The notes below the pieces were generated by a model. That model searched no databases, was not told the origin of the DNA, and saw nothing but the letters and a program-made list of their open reading frames with translations. The translations under genes and the position numbers were made by a program. A DNA stretch of 64,000 nt from an uncultured Desulfobacterales bacterium (GTDB lineage: Bacteria > Desulfobacterota > Desulfobacteria > Desulfobacterales > SpSt-501), in assembly GCA_938048455.1 (NCBI GenBank), contig CALIUY010000016.1:78796-142795 (forward strand), given 5' to 3'. Shown piece after piece: positions 23,814 to 31,700 of this stretch. The first letter of the stretch is position 1; each line of letters begins with the position of its first letter.

Positions 23814-24332
23814 TCAGTCGCCGCGCCGCGCCGCCTCCCGCAGGACGGCCTTGTCCACGGCGAAGATCGTGAACAGGCCGAGTGCGTACCAAAAGGCCGT
23901 ATACCAAGGCGGTGCGGCGGCCTGCCCCCGCAGGAGCTGATAGAGCCCCGCCGCGACCAGGCCGAAAAACACCCCGGAGGGCAGGTCGATCCGGCCCCCG
24001 GAAAGGGCGCGCAGCGAACGATCGACCGCCGCCACCGGCCGGACGATCCGCTCCATCGTCGCCGCCGGCGGGGAAGGTTCCTCCGGGAAGGACTTGAAGG
24101 CGAAGAGGCCCTGCTGCCGGGCGAGATCGACCAGCTCCTCGAGCGTCAAGCCCTCGGCCTCGCAGAGCAAACTTCCGGTCAGGGGATTCGCCTGCAGTCG
24201 GTCAAAAGGCCGCCGCCCGGCGAGCGCTTCCACCACCGCCGAAAAGTAAGGGGCATCCCCCCGCCGCGCGGGCACGCACAGGCGCAGCCGTCCCCGGCTT
24301 TGATGCCGGAGGAAAGCCTCCGGCATCCCCAT
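23814..24332 (-). CDS. HMA-like domain membrane protein
   Basis: In this 172-residue protein, residues 5-60 (SRGRLRLCVPARRG, then ANPLTGSLLCEAEG) resemble the domain that precedes both P-type ATPases: a PGR-type loop, and a later Asn/Ser-x-LTG-LL strand without the metal-binding CxxC. Two hydrophobic segments follow near the C-terminus (GVFFGLVAAGLYQLL and AFWYALGLFTIFAV). The start at 24332 has GGAAGG 7 bases upstream, better than an ATG at 24356. A perfect hairpin spans the first codons. Gene order suggests an accessory of the adjacent ATPase; the function is unproven. Confidence 0.68.
   Translation of the reverse strand: MGMPEAFLRHQSRGRLRLCVPARRGDAPYFSAVVEALAGRRPFDRLQANPLTGSLLCEAEGLTLEELVDLARQQGLFAFKSFPEEPSPPAATMERIVRPVAAVDRSLRALSGGRIDLPSGVFFGLVAAGLYQLLRGQAAAPPWYTAFWYALGLFTIFAVDKAVLREAARRGD
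24302..24327 (-). promoter_or_regulatory. Perfect hairpin over the start codons of the HMA-like gene
   Basis: GATGCCGGAGG (24302-24312) and CCTCCGGCATC (24317-24327) form an 11-bp perfect stem with a 4-base loop. On the mRNA it covers codons 2 to 11, just after the start at 24332, and would bury a second in-frame ATG (24326). It could reduce initiation or act as a thermo- or protein-responsive switch. Confidence 0.5.
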
Positions 24333-24374
24333 TTCTGCGCCTTCCGATGCCGCCATGTCTATCGCCCGTCGTCC

Positions 24375-24647
24375 TCAGGCCGCGGGCTTTTTGCCCTTGG
24401 CGGCCGGCTTCTGCTCCTGGGTCAGCTCGGAGCGGGCTTCGGCGGCGAGATCCTCGAGAGTTTCCTTCGTTTCGGCGATGGCGACCCGCGCTCCTTCGAA
24501 GGCGAGGATGCCGCCCTTGATCACTCCCTTGGCGATGGGGCGAAGGACGCCGGCCAGAACGGGGAGAATCACGGGGGCGAGCAACACGGCCGCCGCACCG
24601 ATGGCGACAGCCCCACCAAAGCGGATCCCGTTTCCAAAAAGATTCAT
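24375..24647 (-). CDS. Small membrane protein, DUF5132-like
   Basis: This 90-residue protein has one long hydrophobic stretch (about 10-42, rich in Ala/Val/Pro, AVLLAPVILPVLAGVL), then a charged helix (ETKETLEDLAAEARSEL) and a Lys/Ala-rich tail. It resembles the short DUF5132-type proteins found beside HMA-like proteins and cation ATPases. AAGGAGG lies 5 bases before the ATG. It is the first gene of a run leading through the HMA-like protein to the ATPase and metK. Confidence 0.72.
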   Translation of the reverse strand: MNLFGNGIRFGGAVAIGAAAVLLAPVILPVLAGVLRPIAKGVIKGGILAFEGARVAIAETKETLEDLAAEARSELTQEQKPAAKGKKPAA

Positions 24648-24724
24648 CGCAACCTCCTTCGGCGCGTACCGCCAAACGAAACCCTAACCGCAGAACAACG
24701 AAATGCAAACATCGCTAATCGTCC

Positions 24725-24746
24725 TTCATAGTTGAATCTTCATGAA
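24725..24746 (-). promoter_or_regulatory. Weak candidate Pho box before the DUF5132-like gene
   Basis: Minus-strand TTCATGAAGAT (from 24746) and TCAACTATGAA (from 24735) are in 11-bp phase. The first resembles the repeat before pstS, the second is poor. It is 78 bp upstream of the gene. Confidence 0.3.
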
Positions 24747-24823
24747 TTGTCCACCCCATCATTCATTCGATACCTACAACGAGGAATGAACGATATTCGG
24801 CGAGCCGTAGGGACGGGGGTGGA

Positions 24824-25060
24824 TCAATCGACGCGGATCCGGGTGGCCCGGCGACGCCGGGGCGCCGCTTTCTTTTCCTCCGCCTCAAGCTCGGCGATGC
24901 GGGCATCGAGCCAGGTGCGCAGCGCTTTGAGCAGCTCCAGCTGCGAGCGCCGCAGGTGTTCGCCCGTCCCGGCGTTGATCCGGAAGACGCCGCCGATCAG
25001 TTGGGACAGCGCGGCCACGGGGCATCCGGCGTGCGTTTCCCGGGAAGAGTTCTCAGCCAT
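24824..25060 (-). CDS. Hypothetical 78-residue protein downstream of the ArsA-like ATPase
   Basis: I do not recognise this family. The middle is an amphipathic helix (HLRRSQLELLKALRTWLDAR, then IAELEAEEKK). The end is a basic Arg-rich tail, and there is a single Cys near residue 13. AAGGAGG sits 4 bases before the ATG at 25060, and the start overlaps the end of the ArsA-like gene by 8 bp. The pair is co-translated, so it may be a partner or client-binding adaptor of that ATPase; this is an inference. Confidence 0.7.
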   Translation of the reverse strand: MAENSSRETHAGCPVAALSQLIGGVFRINAGTGEHLRRSQLELLKALRTWLDARIAELEAEEKKAAPRRRRATRIRVD

Positions 25061-26246
25061 GATCCTCCTTGCCGAAGAGCAGCACGAGGTCCGCATCTTC
25101 CATCTTGGCCTTGACCGCCGCCCGCGCAGCGACCTTTTTGGGCAGCAGGATGCAACGCTTGTAGCCTCCGATCCGCAGCAAAAGCTCATCGGCCACGCGG
25201 CTCACCTCGATCGCCTCCCGGGCGGCGAAGGGCAGCCGGATGCGCAGCTCGTAGAGGCCGTCCCGCTTGACCCAGCGATAGGGCTCTTCCCGGGTGAACC
25301 GGGCGAGCGGATCTTCCCCGCCGTAGAGTCGGTCGGCGAGTCGCTCGAGCCTTTCCCAGCCGATCACTTCCTGCTCGAAGAGCTCGACGGTGCGGATGGG
25401 GACGGGCCGGAAGAGCTCCTCGGCCTTTTCCAGGTGCCCGCGTTGCTCGCGCCGCCAGGCCGCAAAATAACCGTCGTTTGCGGCCTCGGGAAGAACGCGG
25501 TTCAGCACCACACTGTCGATGCACATCCGGTGCAGGCAGAAGTACATGAACGCCCGCTGGGTCTCCTTGAGAACGACTTTTTCCGGGCTGGCGACCAGCC
25601 GCACCGTGGTGAGATCCGGGTCGGTCAGCAGCCGGTCGACCCCCCGCAGCCGCGTGCAAAGCGCCTCCACGGCCTGAAAGTAGCGCTCGTCGGGCAGCGG
25701 GATGTCGTAGAGCCGGCGCGCCAGCGGACGCACGGCACGGACGAGGTTGCGCTCCAGGCGAAGGACTTTTTCCATATACCAGTCGAGCGTGGCCGGAAGA
25801 CCGATGAAGCGCAGCGACTCGCCTGTGGGCGCGCAATCGAGGAGCAAGGCGTCGAAGCGCCGGGAGCGCACGTGCTGGTTGATGTGCAGCAGGAGGCTGA
25901 TCTCCTCCATCCCCGGGAACACGGCGAGCTCCTCGGCCAGAACCCCGTCCAGCCCCGCCGTGTGGAGCAGGCCGGAAAGGTAATCGTGAATGTCTTTCCA
26001 GTTCCGGCCGATTTCCTCCTGGATGTCCAGCTCCTGGATCCAAAGGCGCTCGTGCACCGCAAAGGGCAATCCCCGGTTGCGGTCGAGAAGGTCCCGGTCG
26101 AGATCGAAGATATCGGCCAGGCTGTGGGCGACATCCAGGGAGAGAACGAGCGTGCGCCGCCCGCTTTCGGCCGCGCGCACCGCCGTGGCCGCCGCGACCG
26201 AGGTCTTGCCGACGCCGCCTTTTCCCGCAAAGAAGATGATCCGCAC
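25053..26246 (-). CDS. ArsA/GET3-family ATPase
   Basis: This 397-residue protein has the deviant Walker A GKGGVGKTSVAAA at residues 8-20, switch-like SLDVAHSLADIFDLD and ALLLDCAPTGESLRFI, all hallmarks of ArsA/TRC40 ATPases. It has one ATPase unit rather than the two of E. coli ArsA. No arsB, arsR or arsD is nearby, so arsenite export is not supported. A GET3-like or membrane-remodelling role is as likely. GTG at 26246 begins right at the P-loop strand. No Pho box precedes it, unlike most neighbours. Confidence 0.85.
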   Translation of the reverse strand: MRIIFFAGKGGVGKTSVAAATAVRAAESGRRTLVLSLDVAHSLADIFDLDRDLLDRNRGLPFAVHERLWIQELDIQEEIGRNWKDIHDYLSGLLHTAGLDGVLAEELAVFPGMEEISLLLHINQHVRSRRFDALLLDCAPTGESLRFIGLPATLDWYMEKVLRLERNLVRAVRPLARRLYDIPLPDERYFQAVEALCTRLRGVDRLLTDPDLTTVRLVASPEKVVLKETQRAFMYFCLHRMCIDSVVLNRVLPEAANDGYFAAWRREQRGHLEKAEELFRPVPIRTVELFEQEVIGWERLERLADRLYGGEDPLARFTREEPYRWVKRDGLYELRIRLPFAAREAIEVSRVADELLLRIGGYKRCILLPKKVAARAAVKAKMEDADLVLLFGKEDHG

Positions 26247-26285
26247 CGGTCCCGCTTTTCTTCACCTCCCCGACGGTCCGGGAGG

Positions 26286-26340
26286 CGTTTGGCTGGCTCG
26301 AGAATCTATAGCCCGAAGCGGCACCCCGCGGCAACCCATC
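26286..26340 (-). promoter_or_regulatory. Putative sigma-70 promoter of the ArsA-like gene
   Basis: On the minus strand TTGCCG is followed 18 bases later by TATAGA, about 60 bp before the GTG start. The match to sigma-70 consensus is moderate and there is no Pho box. Confidence 0.35.
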
Positions 26341-26392
26341 CTGCATCGCCCCGCCCGGGCCCCCTCTTGCGGGGCCGCAGGGCAACCAAAAT

Positions 26393-26425
26393 CACATCGA
26401 AGCCTAATTTCCGTCTCATCGGCCC
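26393..26425 (+). promoter_or_regulatory. Pho box of the phnCDE operon
   Basis: CACATCGAAGC, CTAATTTCCGT and CTCATCGGCCC are contiguous 11-mers ending 58 bp before the phnC ATG. The heads match the repeats before the phnG operon (CTAACCG, CTCATCG). Confidence 0.7.
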
Positions 26426-26483
26426 CCCCTACAAGAAGCCCTCGAAAGCAGCCGTCGGCTTTTCCCCCAGGAGGAACCCATCA

Positions 26484-27335
26484 ATGAAAACCGCCGAGTC
26501 GATCACCCCGGCCATCGAGATCCACCACATCTCCAAGAGTTTCGGCAAGCGCCAGGCGCTGCAGCGCGTGAGCCTGCGGATCTCCCCCGGCGAAATGGTC
26601 GCGCTGATCGGGCCTTCGGGCTCCGGCAAGTCCACCCTGCTGCGGCACATCGCCGGCCTGGTCGGTGGCGACCGGGACTCGGGAACGATCCGCCTCTTCG
26701 GCAAGGAAGTCCAGCGCCGGGGCGCCGTCTCGCGTCGCATCCGCACGATCCGCTCCGAGGTCGGCTTCATCTTCCAGCAATTCAACCTCGTGGGCCGGCT
26801 GTCGTTGCTCACCAACGTGATGACCGGCACCCTCAGCCGCGTCGGGACCCTGCGCAGCCTGCTGGGCATCTTTCCCCGAGAAGAAAAAAGCCGCGCGATG
26901 GCGGCGCTGCAGTGTGTGGGTCTCGCCGAGTACGCCGCCCAGCGCGCCAGCACGCTCTCCGGCGGCCAGCAGCAGCGCGCCGCCATCGCGCGGGCGATGC
27001 AGCAGCGCGCCCGCATCATTCTCGCCGACGAACCGATCGCCTCGCTCGATCCGGAATCGGCGCGCATCGTGATGGAGCTGCTCCAGTGCATGAACCGGGA
27101 CGAAGGGGTCACCGTCCTGGTCAGCCTTCACCAGGTGCAGTTCGCCCTCCAGTACTGCCCGCGCTCGATCGCCATGAAGGAGGGCCGCGTGGTTTTCGAC
27201 GGGCCAAGCCGCGAGCTCAGTCCTGCGGCGCTGCGCCAGATCTACGGCTTGAAAAACGACGGCCTCGATCTCGACGGCACCCTGCCGCTGAACGTCCGGG
27301 TCTGCACCCCGCCCGCCGTGGCGGCCGGTGCTTGA
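26484..27335 (+). CDS. phnC: Phosphonate ABC transporter ATP-binding protein PhnC
   Basis: This 283-residue ATPase drives phosphonate uptake. It has Walker A GPSGSGKST near residue 52, Q-loop FIFQQFNLVGRLSLLTNVM, signature [13 protein letters not shown] and Walker B ILADEPIASLDPES, the LVGRL and ASLDPES wording being characteristic of PhnC. It is first in phnCDE, followed by a GNAT gene. AGGAGG lies about 12 bases upstream of the ATG. Confidence 0.95.
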   Translation: MKTAESITPAIEIHHISKSFGKRQALQRVSLRISPGEMVALIGPSGSGKSTLLRHIAGLVGGDRDSGTIRLFGKEVQRRGAVSRRIRTIRSEVGFIFQQFNLVGRLSLLTNVMTGTLSRVGTLRSLLGIFPREEKSRAMAALQCVGLAEYAAQRASTLSGGQQQRAAIARAMQQRARIILADEPIASLDPESARIVMELLQCMNRDEGVTVLVSLHQVQFALQYCPRSIAMKEGRVVFDGPSRELSPAALRQIYGLKNDGLDLDGTLPLNVRVCTPPAVAAGA

Positions 27336-27387
27336 TCCCGCAAAAGCGCCGGATCACCGGCTCACCCCCAGAAAGGAGAAAAACCGC

Positions 27388-28392
27388 ATGAGAAAAACCC
27401 TTTTGTCCCTGTGTCTGGCCGCCGCCTGCCTCGGCTCGGCCGCTTCCGTCTCCGCCCAGGAGTTGAAGGAGCTCACGATCGGCATCATCCCCACCGAGGC
27501 GACCGCCAGCGCCATGAAAGGCTTCGAGCCTTTCCGCGCCGACATGGAGAAGGCGCTCGGCATCCCGGTCAAACTGTTCATCGCCCCGGACTACGCCGGC
27601 GTGATCGAGGCCCAGCGTTTCAACAAGGTGCAGATCGCCTGGTACGGCAACAAGTCGGCGATCGAGGCCGTCAACCGCGCCAACGGCGAAGTCTTCTGCC
27701 AGACCGTGGATGTGAACGGCAACCCCGGCTATTGGTCGCTGATCGTGGTCCACAAGGACAGCCCCCTGCAGTCGATCGACGACATCATCCGCGAGGGCAA
27801 AAATTTGACCTTCGGCAACGGGGATCCGAACTCCACCTCGGGCTACCTCATCCCCAGCTATTACATCTGGGCGCAGCGCGGCATCGAGCCCACCAAGCAC
27901 TTCAAGCTCGTGCGCAACGCCAACCACGAGACCAATCTCATGGCCGTCGCCAACAAACAGGTCGACTTCGCCACCAACAACACCGAAAACTGGGACAAGT
28001 TCGCCAAAGCCCATCCCGATCTGATCAAGAACGTGCGCGCCGTCTGGAAAAGCCCCCTGATTCCGAGCGATCCCATGGTGTGGCGCAAGGACCTGCCGCG
28101 GGAATGGAAGAGCAAGATCAAGGGTTTCTTTCTCGCCTACGGCCGCCTGGGTCCCAACAAGGAAAAGGAGCTTGAGGTGTTGCGCGGCATGAGCTCGGGC
28201 TGGGCCCCCTTCCAGGACTCCTCCAATCACCAGCTGTTGCCGATCATGGAGATCGATCTGGCCAAGGAGAAGATGAAGCTCGAGAGCAGCACCACGATCG
28301 CCGAGGCGGAAAAGGCCCAGAAACTCGCCGAAATCGAAAAAAAGCTGGCCGATATCCGCTCTTACTCGCAGCTCGTCGCGAAATACAACTGA
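27388..28392 (+). CDS. phnD: Phosphonate-binding periplasmic protein PhnD
   Basis: This 334-residue protein has a signal peptide (about residues 1-23, ending SVSA) and the PhnD core [20 protein letters not shown], then [18 protein letters not shown], which holds the phosphonate-binding Ser/Thr loop. It delivers phosphonates to PhnE/PhnC. The C-terminal Lys/Glu-rich helix (about 295-325) resembles that of E. coli PhnD. AAAGGAG precedes the ATG. A strong hairpin follows the gene. Confidence 0.95.
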   Translation: MRKTLLSLCLAAACLGSAASVSAQELKELTIGIIPTEATASAMKGFEPFRADMEKALGIPVKLFIAPDYAGVIEAQRFNKVQIAWYGNKSAIEAVNRANGEVFCQTVDVNGNPGYWSLIVVHKDSPLQSIDDIIREGKNLTFGNGDPNSTSGYLIPSYYIWAQRGIEPTKHFKLVRNANHETNLMAVANKQVDFATNNTENWDKFAKAHPDLIKNVRAVWKSPLIPSDPMVWRKDLPREWKSKIKGFFLAYGRLGPNKEKELEVLRGMSSGWAPFQDSSNHQLLPIMEIDLAKEKMKLESSTTIAEAEKAQKLAEIEKKLADIRSYSQLVAKYN

Positions 28393-28402
28393 CCCTCCCC
28401 AC

Positions 28403-28438
28403 CCCGGGAGGACGCGCCTTCGGGCCGCGCCTCCCGGG
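28403..28438 (+). promoter_or_regulatory. UUCG-capped intercistronic hairpin between phnD and phnE
   Basis: CCCGGGAGG (28403-28411) pairs with CCTCCCGGG (28430-28438). Inner CGCG/CGCG and CC-TTCG-GG complete a long stem with a UUCG tetraloop. There is no T-run, so it probably protects phnD mRNA and lowers phnE expression. The outer arms match those of the pstS-pstB hairpin. Confidence 0.6.
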
Positions 28439-28462
28439 CCTTCCCGACAGACAGGTACCCCC

Positions 28463-29260
28463 ATGACCGCCACCGCATCCGCGCTGAGGCTTCCCGCCAT
28501 TCCGCTGCGCACCAAGATCCTCCGCCTGCTGCTTGCGCTCGCCGCGGCCGGGGTACTCGCCTGGGCCTGGCAGGGCTCCGAAATGCGGCCGCTCGACCTG
28601 TTGACCTATCGCCAGAACATGGCCGCCTATCTGAAAGGGTTTCTCACGCCGGATTTCAGCGAATGGCGGGATTATTTGCACCACACGATCGTCACGATCC
28701 AGATCGCGATCTGGGGGACCCTGCTCGCGGTCCTCGGAGCCGTACCTTGCGGCCTGCTTTCCTCGGCCAATGTCGCCCCGGCGTGGATCCACCAGCCGGT
28801 GCGCCGCCTCATGGACGCCTGCCGGTCGATCAACGAGATGATCTTCGCCATGCTCTTCATCAGCGCCGTGGGTCTCGGGCCCTTCGCCGGCGTGCTCGCT
28901 CTCTTCATGCACACCCTGGGGACCCTCGCCAAGCTCTTTTCGGAGGCGGTGGAGGCCATCGACCCCCAGCCGGTCGAGGGGATCCGCGCCACCGGCGCCA
29001 GCCGCCTGCAGGAGATCGCCTACGGGATCATCCCCCAGGTGGTGCCGCTTTGGATTTCCTATTCCCTCTACCGCTTCGAATCGAACGTCCGCTCGGCCAG
29101 CGTCGTCGGCATGGTCGGCGCGGGGGGAATCGGCATGTTGCTCTGGGATGCGATCCGCAGTTTCAACTACGGGGCGACGGCGGCCATGCTGATCATCCTG
29201 ATCGTGGTCGTGAGCATTCTCGATCTCGGCTCGGCGACCATCCGCAAGCGCTATATCTGA
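28463..29260 (+). CDS. phnE: Phosphonate ABC transporter permease PhnE
   Basis: This 265-residue inner-membrane permease has about six hydrophobic helices. The ABC-coupling loop is [21 protein letters not shown], and the C-terminal [26 protein letters not shown] is the highly conserved PhnE signature. It follows phnD by 70 bp (hairpin in the gap), and its stop overlaps the next start (TGATG). Confidence 0.95.
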   Translation: MTATASALRLPAIPLRTKILRLLLALAAAGVLAWAWQGSEMRPLDLLTYRQNMAAYLKGFLTPDFSEWRDYLHHTIVTIQIAIWGTLLAVLGAVPCGLLSSANVAPAWIHQPVRRLMDACRSINEMIFAMLFISAVGLGPFAGVLALFMHTLGTLAKLFSEAVEAIDPQPVEGIRATGASRLQEIAYGIIPQVVPLWISYSLYRFESNVRSASVVGMVGAGGIGMLLWDAIRSFNYGATAAMLIILIVVVSILDLGSATIRKRYI

Positions 29261-29868
29261 TGGCGCCGCCGCCGGAATCCCGGGGCACCTTGCGCATCCG
29301 CCGCGCACGGCCGGAGGACGCTCCTCAAGTCGCCGCCCGGATCACCGAACTGGGCTACCCCTGTTGCGAATGGGAAATGGCGGCCCGCCTGCGGGCGCTG
29401 CTGCCCCGCCGGGACATCCGTGTCGCGGTCGCCGTGGAAGGAAAGCGGATTCTCGGCGTCGTCGCCGCCGGTCTCGAGCGGGGAATCGATGCGGCACGGC
29501 CGCGGGGAAGGGTGACGGCTCTCGTCGTGGCGCCGGAAGAGCGCGGCCGGGGCCTCGGCGCCCTTCTGCTCGCCGCCGCCGAAGCGTGGTTCCGCAAACA
29601 AGGGGCCGTGGCCGCGGTCGTCAACAGCGCCACCCGTCGCCGCGCCGCGCACCGCTTCTACGAGCGCGCGGGCTACCGCGCGACCGGCCTGCGCTTCGTC
29701 AAGGAGCTCGCCGCGGAAACCCCCGGCGCCAAAAGCGCCCGCAACCCCGGCGCCCCCGCCGCCACCCGCCATTCCCCCCCCGCGGTCTGCCGACCGCAGA
29801 AAAACCCTCCGGTTTCCTCGACCAGGATTCTTCCGGCGGCGAAATCCCAAAGCCGGATCCCCTCGTAG
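29260..29868 (+). CDS. GNAT-family acetyltransferase
   Basis: This 202-residue protein has a GNAT fold in about residues 10-150: VTALVVAPEERGRGLGALLL is the acetyl-CoA-binding A motif (Arg/Gly-x-x-Gly), followed by NSATRRRAAHRFYERAGY. It is coupled to phnE by a one-base stop/start overlap, so it probably modifies a phosphonate, like E. coli PhnO, although similarity to PhnO itself is not evident. The last 50 residues are low-complexity and run antisense to the converging phosphatase gene for 196 bp. Confidence 0.8.
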   Translation: MAPPPESRGTLRIRRARPEDAPQVAARITELGYPCCEWEMAARLRALLPRRDIRVAVAVEGKRILGVVAAGLERGIDAARPRGRVTALVVAPEERGRGLGALLLAAAEAWFRKQGAVAAVVNSATRRRAAHRFYERAGYRATGLRFVKELAAETPGAKSARNPGAPAATRHSPPAVCRPQKNPPVSSTRILPAAKSQSRIPS

Positions 29869-30506
29869 ATCAGTCCCCCCAAACGTCCGGCGGCGATGTA
29901 GGCGAGTTCGGCGGCGACCGCCCCCAAACAACGCGCCTTGCGCACGCGGGGAAGCAGGCCGGCGAGCCGGCGGGTCATGCGCCGCATGGTCTTTTCCGTC
30001 TTGCCGAAGCTCACCGCGACCACCGCGGCGGAAGCCCGGCTCCGTCGCAGCGGTCCGAGCGGGGCGCCGTTGAGCGCGGCCCCCCGGCCGGAGGCCGCGG
30101 TGAACATTTCCCCCGTAAGCGGCAGGAAGACCGCCCCGGCGATCGGAGCGACGGGGGCCTCCCCGTTTCGGCGGTAACAGGCGACCGAGGCGCAGAAAAA
30201 CGGCAGACCGTGGAGAAAATTGACCGTCCCGTCGAGCGGATCGACGATCCAGACGAAGGGCTCGCCGCCCGGCGATGCGCCGGCCTCTTCGCCGATCAAG
30301 GCATGGTCCGGGAAGCGCGCGTGGATGACACGCTCCGCGGCCCGCTCGCAGAGCCGGTCGGTTTCCAGCTTGACATCGTACGGAGAACGGGACCGGATCG
30401 AGGGCCGGCGACGGAAATGGCGCATCTGGATCTCCCCCGCACGGCAGGCCGCCTCCCGCGCCGTATCCCGGACCTCCTCCAGAAACGAAACGCCTCCGCG
30501 GTCCAT
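29673..30506 (-). CDS. Inositol-monophosphatase-family phosphatase in the C-P lyase operon
   Basis: This 277-residue protein carries the metal-binding motifs GEEAG near 75, WIVDPLDGTVNFLHGLPF near 85 and WDFAAGRILVEETGG near 215 of the IMPase/FBPase/CysQ superfamily. It hydrolyses a small sugar or nucleotide phosphate with Mg2+. It is last in the operon, 9 bp after phnM, where phnN or phnP would often be. Neither of those is present, so action on a ribosyl phosphate from C-P lyase is plausible but unproven. The 3' third lies antisense to the GNAT tail. Confidence 0.85.
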   Translation of the reverse strand: MDRGGVSFLEEVRDTAREAACRAGEIQMRHFRRRPSIRSRSPYDVKLETDRLCERAAERVIHARFPDHALIGEEAGASPGGEPFVWIVDPLDGTVNFLHGLPFFCASVACYRRNGEAPVAPIAGAVFLPLTGEMFTAASGRGAALNGAPLGPLRRSRASAAVVAVSFGKTEKTMRRMTRRLAGLLPRVRKARCLGAVAAELAYIAAGRLGGLIYEGIRLWDFAAGRILVEETGGFFCGRQTAGGEWRVAAGAPGLRALLAPGVSAASSLTKRRPVAR

Positions 30507-30515
30507 CGGCCCCTC

Positions 30516-31700
30516 TCAGCTCGCCGCGCGGAAGACCTCGCGGCCGCCGACAAAGGTTGCCACCACGCCCGGAACCCGGCGCCGGTCGTCCACCAACACG
30601 AGATCGGCCGCCTTGCCCTCTTCGATCGAACCGGTTTCTTCCGCGACGCCCGCCGCCTGCGCCGCGTTCCGGCTGATCAGGCGCACGGCCGCGGGCAGAT
30701 CGAGAATGCCCTCCCGGTAGACCCGCAGCGCGGCGTGAAGCAGCGACATCGGGGCATAGTCCGAGCAGAGGATGTCCCCCAGTCCTTCGCGCAGGGCCTC
30801 GCGGCCGGAGAGGTTTCCCGTGAGCGAGGCCCCGCGCAGGACGTTGGGCGATCCGAGCGAGATCCTCATGCCCCGACGGCGCGCGGCGAGCGCGGCCTCC
30901 CGGTTGACCGGAAATTCGCAGAGAGTGACTCCCAGGCGGCTCACCGCTTCGACCTTTTCTTCGCTGTCGTCGTCATGGCTCGCCATGCGCACGCCTTCCG
31001 CGCGGCAGGCCGCGGCCAGACGCTCGAGCCCCGAGCGGTCGAGCCGTGCGCTCGCTTCGAGGCGGCTGGCGATGACGCGGTCGATGTGCTCCGGGGTCAG
31101 GTTCCGCGCCTTGGCGTAATAGTCCCGGAAGTGGGCGAGCTCCCGGAACTGGCCCTGGCCGGGCGTATGGTCCATGAAGGAAAACAGATCGATGCGCCGG
31201 CGGCGGATGAGGCCCTCGACGACTTCCAACGCCGCAGCGTTCGTCAGCTCGTAGCGGGCGTGGATGCGTGTGCGCGCCAGGAATCCGCCCCGGAGCTCGT
31301 GGATCTGGCCGATCAGAAACTGCGTCATCTCCGCCGTGCGGAAGGGCGGGTTTTCCTCGGCGGGAAGAAAACACAGGCAATGGTAGATGGTCGTCACGCC
31401 GCAGGCGACGAGCTGTTTGTCGAGCTCGTGCAGCGCGACATCGACCGGGAAGCGCCCGCCCGGGCGGGGCTGGATCGCGTTTTCGATCACGTCGCTGTGG
31501 AGGTCGATGAACCCGGGCAAGAGCAGCATGCCCCGGGCATCCACAGTCGGCAGGCGGGATGCGCCCGTCCCCGGAGTTCCGACGCGTGCGATGCGCCCCT
31601 CTTCGACTTCCACGGCGGCATCGGAGAGCAGGATCTCGGGGGTCACCACGCGGGCGTTTACGATGCGGAACGCGCGGCCGTTTGGTCTCTCGGCGTTCAT
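30516..31700 (-). CDS. phnM: Ribose 1-methylphosphonate 5-triphosphate diphosphatase PhnM
   Basis: This 394-residue amidohydrolase-superfamily enzyme removes pyrophosphate from the alpha-D-ribose 1-phosphonate 5-triphosphate made by PhnGHIL. It has GFIDLHSDVIENAIQPRPGG (HxD-type metal site), MDHTPGQGQF, ASHDDDSEEKV and LCSDYAPMSLLHAA, all typical of PhnM. AAAGGA is 9 bases upstream. The start overlaps the phnL stop in ATGA. Confidence 0.95.
   Translation of the reverse strand: MNAERPNGRAFRIVNARVVTPEILLSDAAVEVEEGRIARVGTPGTGASRLPTVDARGMLLLPGFIDLHSDVIENAIQPRPGGRFPVDVALHELDKQLVACGVTTIYHCLCFLPAEENPPFRTAEMTQFLIGQIHELRGGFLARTRIHARYELTNAAALEVVEGLIRRRRIDLFSFMDHTPGQGQFRELAHFRDYYAKARNLTPEHIDRVIASRLEASARLDRSGLERLAAACRAEGVRMASHDDDSEEKVEAVSRLGVTLCEFPVNREAALAARRRGMRISLGSPNVLRGASLTGNLSGREALREGLGDILCSDYAPMSLLHAALRVYREGILDLPAAVRLISRNAAQAAGVAEETGSIEEGKAADLVLVDDRRRVPGVVATFVGGREVFRAAS

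Noticed and set aside
25053-26246. Arsenic resistance operon
   Set aside because: The ATPase is ArsA-like, but arsR, arsB, arsC and arsD are all absent nearby.
26247-26400. Pho box for the ArsA-like gene
   Set aside because: No phased CTNAYNN repeats were found on the minus strand; only a weak sigma-70 promoter is visible.
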